Source of the DNA: Entoloma clypeatum
Lineage: Eukaryota > Basidiomycota > Agaricomycetes > Agaricales > Entolomataceae
Assembly (NCBI GenBank): GCA_963565915.1
Contig: OY751496.1
Coordinates: 1,798,001 to 1,862,000 of the forward strand
DNA: 64,000 nt
Direction: 5' to 3'
Numbering within the stretch: the stretch's first letter is position 1; the number at the start of each line of letters is the position of its first letter. The position numbers were made by a program, and so were the translations under genes. The notes under the pieces are model-generated. The model was not told where the DNA came from and ran no database searches. It saw nothing but the letters and a program-made list of their open reading frames with translations. Of the stretch, positions 55,297-64,000 are shown piece after piece.

Positions 55297-57756
55297 ATGA
55301 AGTCTACATTCGACGTGGTAGGCCGTCTTTCGCCAGATCTAGCCTTCCGGGTCTTGAAAGAGTTGACCGTTAAAGAGCTCGTTGGTGTGCGTGGGGTGTG
55401 TACAACTTCGTTCTCTTCTTCATCCATTTATTCATCGCCATCTTACAGGTATCACAACATTGGCGGACGATAATATCTCATCCCGCAATCTGGCGGTACC
55501 ACTCTCTCCGCATCACAGCCAACGATCCGACACCCGTCAAACCTCCTCCGACGCCCGAAGGCTGGTACGTCCCTTTCCTTCCCTATTCCTCTTGTCGAAC
55601 ATGAATACAACTCCCCTTTTTCCTAGGGAACCGCTCTACCGCTCCCTGCACCACCGCGAATCCAACTTTGCCAACGCCCTCCCGCAATCCATCCGCTTCC
55701 TCTCGGGTCACACCAACTTCTGCACAACGTTGTTGCTGAGAGGGAAGAGGCTGATCAGCGGGAGCTACGACGAGACGATCCGGTTCTGGGATGTGGAGAC
55801 GGGGGAGATGAAGAAGTGTTTACACGTGAAGAAGCCCGTGAGCTGTGTGGATTTCTTGGCGGAGGAAGGTGAGATTTTGTGACTTCGTGCTTCTGCATAC
55901 GGGCTGACCTTGTGGATAGAGGTGTTTGTGGTGGGATTCCATGATGTTGGGTATGTTATGTATTAACAGAGATGGTTGTATGAGGTTGACGTAAACCCCG
56001 CCCCATTCAGGCGCGTGCACCTCTTTTCCTCGTTAACATTCACCCCGCTCCAACAACTCGCTGGACACCTGAACGGCATCCGCGCCGTCGCGCTCTCGTC
56101 CAAGAACCTCGTCTCTGCCGGCGCCGACAAGGCACTCGTGTGCTGGGACTGGCGCGCGGGCACGAAGATCGTGCGGTTCGGCCAGCAGACGACGATCAAT
56201 ATTGGGGTACAGATCATTGCGAGTTCGGATAGGGAGGAGGGTGAGAGGGTGGTTGGGGTGACTATTGATGGGATTGTCAGGGTTTTTTCGATTAGTGAGT
56301 GTTGTTTTTTTTTAATTCTCTTTTTCTTTTCTTTTATAAATATGCTGATGGGATGTTGTGTGGCAGAGAGAAGAGAGATGATTTCGCAGTTCAAGCTTTC
56401 GGAGCTGGGAGGGTCGGATCCGGTGTTGAATGCCAAGTTGCACAATGTGGGAGCGACGTCGAATAATATGCTCCAGTATGCGCTTCCTTCTCTTGGTTTG
56501 TGCATCAGCTGATCGGATTATTATTTTTTCCCCCGATAGGTGGTTTGCTGCGAAAGGAACACAGATGACGGTAAACGTTTTCTCTTATTTACAAGGTCTT
56601 TGCTGATTGAATGACCTTAGTGTGCAACAAAATCCATCATACTACACCTCCAATGGCAAGAAAGCGAGGACAACAACAAGCCTATCACCAGCCCATCTCA
56701 ACCTCAAATACAGTCGCCCATCTCAGCTTCACCCGTCGCGAACACTTCCATTCCACGCACAAGAACAGTCTCCTCGCTGGCAACGGCTAGTACCTCATCC
56801 TCCTCTATCTCAACGCCCAACCGCCGCCTTACACCATCCTTGTCAACCTCCATTACCTCGTCCTCCATCACCAGAAGCCGTCTGAGCCTCAGCACCGTCG
56901 GTGCGCCACGCACCCCCATCAACAACGCTGGATCTAGCCTAGCGACCCCGTCCCCCGTCAGCGGTGTGAGAGCAGGTACACCCTTTGGAGGAGGAGGGGG
57001 AGGGGGGAGACCGAGCATGGGGACACCCATATCTGCGACGGGGGGAGACCCGCTGTTCGCGATCCGGTTTGGGAGGGCGGCGATTTTGACGGCGCCGCCG
57101 AAGATTGTAGCGGTGGTGGAGACGCCGGATGTGGCTGTGGGTGCGGTGGATCCGAGGAAGAGGAGGGTGGTGACTGCGACGAGGTTTAGTTCGAGGGCTG
57201 GGGCCGATCGGCGGGTGGGTTGTTCTTTTCTTTTTTGAAGTGGGGGGCTGATTGATGTTCTTGATAGATATTTATGTCTACGCACCACGACAAGGAGCAC
57301 CTGGAGGTGCACGTTGTTGAAGACCCGGAGGACGCGATTGTGCGCGATCCGCCGCCCGTGCCAGTTGACATTGATACGGACGTCCGTGAGTTGTCTGGTG
57401 CGTGGGCGGCGTTGGTGGGTGTGGACAATGTTTCTGGGCAGAGGACGAAGGGTCTGCTGGGCCAGCTGCCGAATAAGTTTGTGGGGCTAGCGACGCCGGA
57501 GAAGAATCCGATGTCGATGCAGTTGAGCCATGAGCAGGTAGTGGTTGGGTGTGCGGATGGGACGATTTAGTGGGTTTCTACTTGTCCTCTTTTTCTTTGA
57601 CATGTTTGCTAACGCTTTACGTTCGTTATCCTTAGTGTTATGAATTTTGTGGGGCACGAGTATCAGAAGGAACGTGCGAAGGTTATGGAGGATGAGGGCT
57701 ATGCGAATGGAAGAGAGGATTCTATGAGTCCAGATGGATCTGAGGAGGGTGGTTGA
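55297..57756 (+). CDS. F-box/WD40 repeat protein
   Basis: Ten exons (55297-55386, 55449-55564, 55627-55868, 55920-55950, 56011-56294, 56367-56475, 56540-56570, 56621-57214, 57268-57569, 57636-57756) sum to 1,920 bp and 639 residues. The F-box is [20 protein letters not shown] then [23 protein letters not shown]40 repeats follow: [77 protein letters not shown], and late [20 protein letters not shown] 150-residue Ser/Thr-rich insertion (about 335-480) splits the propeller. The layout fits an SCF substrate receptor. The start is uncertain: conserved-looking ILLLEKYM lies just before the chosen ATG with no upstream ATG in frame, so a missing first exon is possible. Confidence 0.83.
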
Positions 57757-58189
57757 GGACAAGAAGTTTGATTTTTAGACATCACTCATTCGTTTGCTTT
57801 CTAGAGCTATTTTCTTGATTGTTTAGAATCACCTCGGGAGGAATTTAGACAAAGGACTTTTGCAATACAATGATAATCTTGACAACCTGCGTAAATTGCT
57901 GCATTGAATCCAGTAGACTGCTCTGCATGCATAGTTTCGATTGTCAGTACAGTACATGTGTGCCCACCACAGATTCTCGAACGTAAGACAGGGCCTGAAA
58001 TCATATCATGAATTTCGCATATTGTTTGGCATGTAGTCTGTATGCAGAAGGGCGAGGGATGCAGAGCAATAAAAAAGAAACAGAAAAAATCCGACACCTC
58101 AACCCAACTCCAACTCCCTCTGGACCGACAGCCCTTCTGCTGATTATCGCGATGTGCGAGATGGGGGCCGGATGATCAGATCGTTTTTT
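57757..58189. other. convergent 3' region
   Basis: Located between the ends of the F-box/WD40 gene and RPS30. No coding content was recognised. Confidence 0.45.
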
Positions 58190-58696
58190 TTACTTCTCGG
58201 GGTTGGCGTTCCTGTGTGCAAGGGAGGATTCATTAGCATCGGCTCAAGATCGAATTTAGAGAAAGAGGGTCAGATAGGAGCGAAAGACATAAAAGATGCA
58301 TTGCTATCAACACGTTGAGATTCAGTGTGAACTATGCTTGTTTTGGCTTGTATCATCAGACAGCGAGCCGAAGCCACTTGAGGGACATTGGGGCAAAAAC
58401 ATAAGGAGGGAAAAAGTACTAACATCCGCCGCTTGCCGCCTGGCAGTGTTGTTACATTGACGAATCTAAGCCATCCTATCAGTATTCTGTTAGGTGAGAA
58501 GTCGAATGCAACGCACCGGCGGTTATACAAGATCCTCTTCTTAGCGCGGCCCTTTGGCGTCTTTTTCTTCTCTTGGGGCTCGACCTTTGGTGTCTGCGAC
58601 TTGACTTTACCAGCACGGGCGAGAGAGCCGTGAACTAGCGATGACACACATTTAGTGCATCGGGAGAACGAAGGGCCAGCAAGTACCTTTTCCCAT
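58190..58696 (-). CDS. RPS30: 40S ribosomal protein eS30
   Basis: Exons 58687-58696, 58517-58634, 58424-58465 and 58190-58211 sum to 192 bp and 63 residues, the normal fungal length. The protein is [20 protein letters not shown], then [38 protein letters not shown] and EK. Exon 1 is 10 bp and exon 4 is 22 bp. The last intron is long for this window (212 bp). There is no ubiquitin-like (FUBI) fusion, as in other fungi. The protein sits in the small-subunit head-shoulder region near the decoding centre. Confidence 0.96.
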
Positions 58697-58994
58697 GTTG
58701 TCTTGAGGTTGCGGTGGGCGTCTTGATCAGTGCTTGACTCTTGTGGATAACTGTACAGTCATGCAAATAGAGTTTCGGCATTTCAATTTGGGATCCCTGC
58801 CGCTGTTTGTTTAGTCCTGACGGTCTCGGCCTCCTCCTCACCACGTAAACTTCCTCGACTCTCAACCATTGACGCGCTGCTGACATTCAGTTGTCGTGCA
58901 GGTCCTTGAAAAGAAGGTATATATTATACATCTGATTGGAAGCAAAATGGAAATTGATTAGCTATTTCGTAGGTTTCGTTATTTTTTTTTAGCC
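58697..58994. promoter_or_regulatory. divergent promoter, RPS30 / chromodomain gene
   Basis: 298 bp between opposite start codons; includes the RPS30 promoter. A T-run precedes the chromodomain ATG. Confidence 0.4.
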
Positions 58995-59833
58995 ATGGAC
59001 GCGGATGATGGAGCTTCTATATCCTCTGCGCTCGAAGTTTCTGAACGGGAAACTCAATTTGTGCCCCAAGAGGATGACGAGGAGACCTTATGGGCGGTGA
59101 TTGAGATTACCGATGAGAAAGGCAGAAAGTACAAGGTAAAATGGGCTGGTGTAGATCCCAAGACCAAGAAGCCATGGCCGCAGAGCTGGGTACCCAAGCA
59201 CGACTGCACCGACGGCCTTGTAACGGAGTGGAAACGCAAGCAAGCTTCAAAAAAGAAAGAGACTGTGCGCAAGAAAGGTACGTTGATGAGTATGATACTG
59301 TTATCAGAAGATATCAACGGATACACTAAATATCAGTTGAAAAAAAGACCTCCAGCGCCTCCAAGAAGTCTGCGTTATCGCGCGCATCCATCGTTTCAAA
59401 GGGTTCCACCGCTACCTCCTCCACCGTCAGGAAACGTCCTCCAGCATCAAATGCCACTGCCCAGCCTCCTACCGTTTCGAATGGGAAACATTCGCGTGAA
59501 CCAGAGGTCAATGGTGATGAAATTGTATCGACCTCCCGTCCCCGGAAGAAACGAAAAGTAGACGAGGATATGGATGAACAAGGACACGAGGTGGAAGAGC
59601 CTCCCGTGGACAGCTACGAGGTTAAGCCCGTCTCGAAATTCGGAAGAGTTCTTCGGAATGAGGATGAGGACGAGGATGAGGATGCAGAGATGGAGAGCGT
59701 CGCTGAAATGCGAAAGCCGACGCAGAAGGGTACCAGACCATCGAGGACCATGTCCAGGCGTGGGGGTCGAACTTTACCTGAGAAACGTAACGAGAAAATG
59801 CTGGATGAAGCGGGTGAGAACAGCGAGCCATAG
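58995..59833 (+). CDS. chromodomain-like protein, probably prematurely terminated
   Basis: Exons 58995-59277 and 59337-59833 sum to 780 bp and 259 residues. The chromo-like domain (about 33-85) is ETLWAVIEITDEKGRKYKVK, WAGVDPKTKKPWPQSW and VPKHDCTDGLVTEWKRK, with the aromatic cage residues W, W and W/Y in place. After the intron the protein is Ser/Lys-rich, with a nuclear-localisation-like RPRKKRKVDED and an acidic NEDEDEDEDAEMES stretch. It stops at 59831. Similar low-complexity and coiled-coil-like coding sequence continues downstream in shifted frames, so the stop may be a mutation or a sequencing error in a longer chromatin protein. Confidence 0.72.
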
Positions 59834-60462
59834 CGCAGTACCACATCTACTCGTAAAACGCCAGCGACCAACGTGCTGTACCGCGACCGACGCTGCGTCG
59901 TAGACGTATGTCCCCGAATGGCAAAAACCGACCACCCTTACTTCCTGTTTCTGAGGACGATGATGAGGAGGAGCCTCCACCTCTGGAACGTCGTAGCCTC
60001 GTCCTACGTCTAGCCTTCGACATCCTCGCCTTATAGAAGAGGTGGACGATCACATTGATGAACACCCACAAACACCACTTCCCAGGTCCACCAACATTAC
60101 AAACTCATCACTCACCACAATCGCAATCACCCTCCTCCACACTTTCATCCATCCATGCTGCTCTCCCCGGATGCTGTCGAGCGTCTTCGACTATTGATGC
60201 CAGAACTTGAGCGCTTGAAAACAACGACTGAACAGTTTGACGTCGTTCCGGCGTCCCAAAAACATCAAGAACTCAATCTCACAGCGAAGGGGAGCTCACG
60301 TATGTTGTGATCTCCCCGCCTGTACCTATCCAGGCGTCCCCTCAATCTAGAGATTCCATCCTACACCGGATGGAGGACGACTTTGTCAATTACGATGCAG
60401 ATCTACAACCTCCAGAAGACCGTTTGGCGGCAGAGCCTCATTCTCCAGAAGTGGAGAAACAG
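59834..60462 (+). pseudogene. probable continuation of the chromodomain gene, frame broken
   Basis: Coding-like segments appear in changing frames: LLPVSEDDDEEEPPPL near 59940, LLSPDAVERLRLLMPELERL near 60160, and ISPPVPIQASPQSRDSILHR near 60310, followed by MEDDFVNYDADLQPPEDRLA. The last is open into the N gap. Small introns could explain some frame changes, so this may be exons of an intact gene rather than decay. Confidence 0.5.
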
Positions 60463-60662
60463 NNNNNNNNNNNNNNNNNNNNNNNNNNNNNNNNNNNNNN
60501 NNNNNNNNNNNNNNNNNNNNNNNNNNNNNNNNNNNNNNNNNNNNNNNNNNNNNNNNNNNNNNNNNNNNNNNNNNNNNNNNNNNNNNNNNNNNNNNNNNNN
60601 NNNNNNNNNNNNNNNNNNNNNNNNNNNNNNNNNNNNNNNNNNNNNNNNNNNNNNNNNNNNNN
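60463..60662. other. assembly gap, 200 N
   Basis: A run of exactly 200 undetermined bases, the size commonly used as a fixed placeholder, so true distance is unknown. Confidence 0.99.
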
Positions 60663-61911
60663 CGAGGGGACGACCAGCGGCTTTACGAAGGGCAGTAAGA
60701 TCCAGAACGTCTTGCTCGGAGAAGAACGAGCCAAAGCGACTCAGACCCAATGTCCGAAGGTCGCACCAGAGAGGTTGGCTTGTAACTTTGAGAGCGGCGA
60801 GAACACCATACACTCCAGAACCTAAGAGAACTGCATGTTGGACATTGGGAAAGCATGAGTGTATCGATTTCATATGGGAGCGCTCCCATAATTCTTTGTT
60901 TCCTGGCAACGATAATGTAACAGCTTCTGGTGTAGGGAGTTTCCGTCTTTGGAAGGGGAGGTAATTTTTGACAAAGGAAGCCAAATCGTTCCCTTCCAAA
61001 GGTGCGATCAGGACATGGCGCAAGGCGGGAGCGGCGGAGAACAGGAGTAACAGCCGAAGCGACACCAATGTCGCAAGATCGAAGAACTGGACAGAGGAGA
61101 GGGAGGGCAGTTCAAAAGGTTGTATATCCTCGGGCCGTATGGATGACCTCTTTAGTGGATTGTAGACGGCGAGGGTCTCGAGTTTGGAACACTGTGATAT
61201 GATGGCCGTGAAGTCCTCCATGGAATGATAGGTAAGATCGAGATGGAGGTGAGTGAGCTGCGGGGGAGAATTGGATGGGAGGGAGAAGGGGAAGGCTACA
61301 TGGACGTCAGTGAGAGCAGGGGCGCCATGAGGAAACAATCGTTGCACTGTTTCGCCGGTGTTGGGTCTATAATCATGCACTCGGATAGAGAGGTGTTTCA
61401 GTGAAGTGATAGGTGCTGGGAAGACGCTGAGTTTGTTGAGAAAGAGAAGACCAACGAGTTCATGCGACTTGGTTACGGACATGAAAATGGTGCGATATCG
61501 CGGGAGATGGTGCGCGAGAACGGTATCGAAGAAGTGATCGAAGGTGTGGATAGCATGGGTGTAGAGCCTCTCTCGTCTGGCGTGATTGGTGAGATAACCG
61601 ACGCCGTGGAGGGACACATAACTGGTCGTGAAGTAAAAGTCGATTAAGCAGGGATAGGATCTGGTGTGCCAAAGGTGAACTAGATGGATGTTCCAAGGTA
61701 GCCGGCTGATGTTGATCGTCGTCCATAGGAGAGGATTTGTGATCGCGACGTTGCGCCAAGCAGCGCAGACGTGAGATGCGATAAACGGAGGTGACCGCGA
61801 TCCCCAGGTGAAGTCTGGCCCCCGTTCGTAAGACTCCTCTTCGAGCTGGATCGTAAAGACGAGATTGAGAACGACGGCGGGCAGGCGCAGCACAGGTGCA
61901 GCACCTTCCAT
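60663..61911 (-). CDS. F-box/LRR-type protein, second copy, 3' end lost in the gap
   Basis: Repeats the gene at 52236-53633 from the start codon to about codon 416 (AAGRPL), where the gap begins. No differences were noticed in the translated part. The C-terminal 50 residues are missing from the visible sequence. Confidence 0.8.
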
Positions 61912-62022
61912 GGTCCCAGTCGATACAAAAAGGTTCCGCTCTCAGGCACGGCGCCAAACAGGAGCATACAAAAGAAACTTTGCACAACGACCACCCATCG
62001 ACATCCTCCAACACCGCGCCAA

Positions 62023-63471
62023 ATGTTCCCAAAATCATCGTCTCGCGCGCCGTCAGAGGCCTCGACGCGCTTTTCCCGCTCCACAACCCGCTCCTCGACG
62101 GGCTCTGTCTCCACCGCCTCCTCCCGCCCCGCCCGATCTCCCAATGCAACCCCGATGCCCCTCCCTTCCAGCGCTGCCAAACGTCTCTCTACCTCCATCC
62201 CCCTCGCCGCATCCCGCCGCACCTCCACAACGCCCGCCCAGCTCTCCTCCGTCACCTCCACCGGGTACGGCTCGCCTGCTTCCTCGATTACCCGCAAGGC
62301 CCACCCGCGCCCCTCGGCCCCTCCCATCGCTCAGTCAGTGTCAGGCTCGATACGCTCAGCCAAATCCATATCCGTCTACAACACAACTGGCAGCCACACC
62401 ACGGTCGATTCCGCCGATGTCAGAGTGAGGGTGACGTCCATGATTTCGCCACGCAGGACCACAGCGGCAGTGACACCACCAAAGGCAACGAAGATGTTGT
62501 CTGCCGGATCCCCTGCGATCAACCTCACCTCCCCGAGCCCAAAGGTAAAGGTGAAAAGCACCCCTCAGAAAACGCCCCCGAGGCGAGGCATGCTCGTGTC
62601 CGCAAGCACGAGCAGCACATTTGTCGACACGCCTTCCAAGGTCCGCTCGAAGCGGAACACGCCACACTCGACTCCCTCAAAACTGGACCCCAGGCAGAGC
62701 CCCAGTGCGAACCGTGGCGCAGGAGCAGAGAGACTGACCTTGGCGATGGACAACGGTGGAATGCACAATATGACCAGCACCCTCAGCCTCCTCAATGGCT
62801 CCTCTGACTTTGGATCTGGCCCGTTATCGGTGTGGGGAGGAGATGATGACGATATGACTATGGAACTCATGACAGACGTTGATGATGGAGATGTCGATGA
62901 AGAGGTATCTCGCGGCGTTGTCGTGCATATAAGTTACCCTAACCCGTTTTTTGTGTCTTTCTCTCTCTTTCAAGATGGCAGCAGCCCTCTCGCAAATACA
63001 GTCCCTCCACGCCAAGAAAATTCTCCACCTCAAACGACTCCTGGAGCGCGCACAGGCGTCCACCGCCGCCCAACTTCACGCTCTTCAAGCCGAAGTGCGC
63101 CTCTTGCGTGACAATACCAACGCGTTCTCCCATTCGTCCACATATTCGTCGTTGTACCTGGCCTCCGGCCAAGGGACAGATGACCGCTGCGTTTGTGGCG
63201 GCAAGAAAAGGAAAGGGTATTGGTCAGGATACAGGGACGACGAAGATGTTGAGGACGAAGAGGAAGATGAGGAGGCAGGGTTTGGGAAGAACCTCGTCAA
63301 GGCGTTGAAGGGTAGGGGAAAGAGCGGGGATTTCAGTGAGTGGGAAGTGAGGCGCGCGTTGAGGGGGTTAAATCGAGAAGGGAGGATGAGGCTGTAAGTT
63401 TTCCTTCTGTTTTTCAGTATCTCCCTATTGATCGACGTTCTAGAATTGCGATCATATTAGAATGTGAGTGA
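62023..63471 (+). CDS. coiled-coil protein, second copy
   Basis: Exons 62023-62904, 62975-63393 and 63444-63471, same 442-residue product as 53745-55193. No disabling change is seen. Confidence 0.75.
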
Positions 63472-63574
63472 AGCTCACGTTCATGTTTCAAAAAGCAAAT
63501 TCTTATTTTATCTTGAAACGGCAGCATGTCTTCCCGGCGACATACCTCTCCAGATCCTCCTGCTCGAAAAATAC

Positions 63575-64000
63575 ATGAAGTCTACATTCGACGTGGTAGG
63601 CCGTCTTTCGCCAGATCTAGCCTTCCGGGTCTTGAAAGAGTTGACCGTTAAAGAGCTCGTTGGTGTGCGTGGGGTGTGTACAACTTCGTTCTCTTCTTCA
63701 TCCATTTATTCATCGCCATCTTACAGGTATCACAACATTGGCGGACGATAATATCTCATCCCGCAATCTGGCGGTACCACTCTCTCCGCATCACAGCCAA
63801 CGATCCGACACCCGTCAAACCTCCTCCGACGCCCGAAGGCTGGTACGTCCCTTTCCTTCCCTATTCCTCTTGTCGAACATGAATACAACTCCCCTTTTTC
63901 CTAGGGAACCGCTCTACCGCTCCCTGCACCACCGCGAATCCAACTTTGCCAACGCCCTCCCGCAATCCATCCGCTTCCTCTCGGGTCACACCAACTTCTG
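63575..64000 (+). CDS. F-box/WD40 protein, second copy, cut by window end
   Basis: Exons 63575-63664, 63727-63842 and 63905 onward repeat the start of the gene at 55297. The sequence ends inside the first WD40 repeat at SGHTNFC. Confidence 0.8.

Larger units (their letters stand above)
52385..55722. repeat. direct repeat, first copy (3,338 bp)
   Basis: Matches 60663-64000 at a constant offset of 8,278 bp, with identical predicted proteins throughout. It contains most of the F-box/LRR gene, the whole coiled-coil gene and the start of the F-box/WD40 gene. The second copy begins right after an N gap and ends at the window edge. Confidence 0.95.
60663..64000. repeat. direct repeat, second copy (3,338 bp)
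   Basis: Copy of 52385-55722 in the same orientation; it starts at the first base after the gap and runs to the window end. Confidence 0.95.

Noticed and set aside
1..64000. CRISPR arrays, rRNA, tRNA or bacterial-type operons
   Set aside because: No spaced short direct repeats, rRNA-like sequence or tRNA cloverleaf signals were seen; gene structure is eukaryotic.

Overview
This 64 kb window looks like nuclear DNA of a filamentous basidiomycete (Agaricomycetes). Coding sequences are cut by many 45-80 bp GT-AG introns, genes lie close together on both strands, and several families are typical of mushroom genomes: HNH_2 nucleases, F-box/LRR proteins, an MCT-type MFS carrier, a secreted PLC-like phosphodiesterase and an IS630-type transposon. 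Exon models were built by hand from splice signals and reading-frame continuity. All nucleotide positions and exon sums are from this window; family names are from recognition, not from a search.

Layout. 0.8-3 kb: a small secreted Asp-run/Gly-Tyr-His protein and a member of an unnamed mushroom family. 3.7-16.3 kb: NLE1/RSA4 (ribosome assembly), WASP (actin), a GNAT acetyltransferase fused to an Mss4 zinc domain, a HyuB-only hydantoinase/oxoprolinase, UBR7 and an acyl-CoA oxidase-like enzyme. 17.8-19.9 kb: an MCT-like transporter. 20.9-32.9 kb: a rearranged island with two inverted copies of an HNH-nuclease unit (each carrying a flavin-monooxygenase scrap), a third HNH gene broken by a dead IS630/Tc1-mariner element, and a 1,738 bp inverted duplication of the 3' half of PRC1/ASE1 plus the POL2 upstream region. 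32.9-48 kb: DNA polymerase epsilon (POL2), ribose-5-phosphate isomerase, TFIIH subunit TFB5, a PLC-like phosphodiesterase, a histidine acid phosphatase-like protein and a lactonase-type beta-propeller. 48-58 kb: two F-box proteins, a 3 kb gene-poor stretch, a coiled-coil protein and an F-box/WD40 protein. 58-60 kb: RPS30 and a chromodomain gene that runs into a 200 bp N gap. 60.7-64 kb repeats 52,385-55,722 at a constant offset of 8,278 bp.

Most genes are housekeeping and unrelated in pathway; no metabolic cluster or operon-like unit is visible. The parts most worth attention are the 20.9-32.9 kb island, where duplication has left a POL2 promoter copy in front of an HNH nuclease gene, the GNAT-Mss4 fusion, the oxoprolinase without its A half, and the direct repeat across the gap, which may be an assembly fault.
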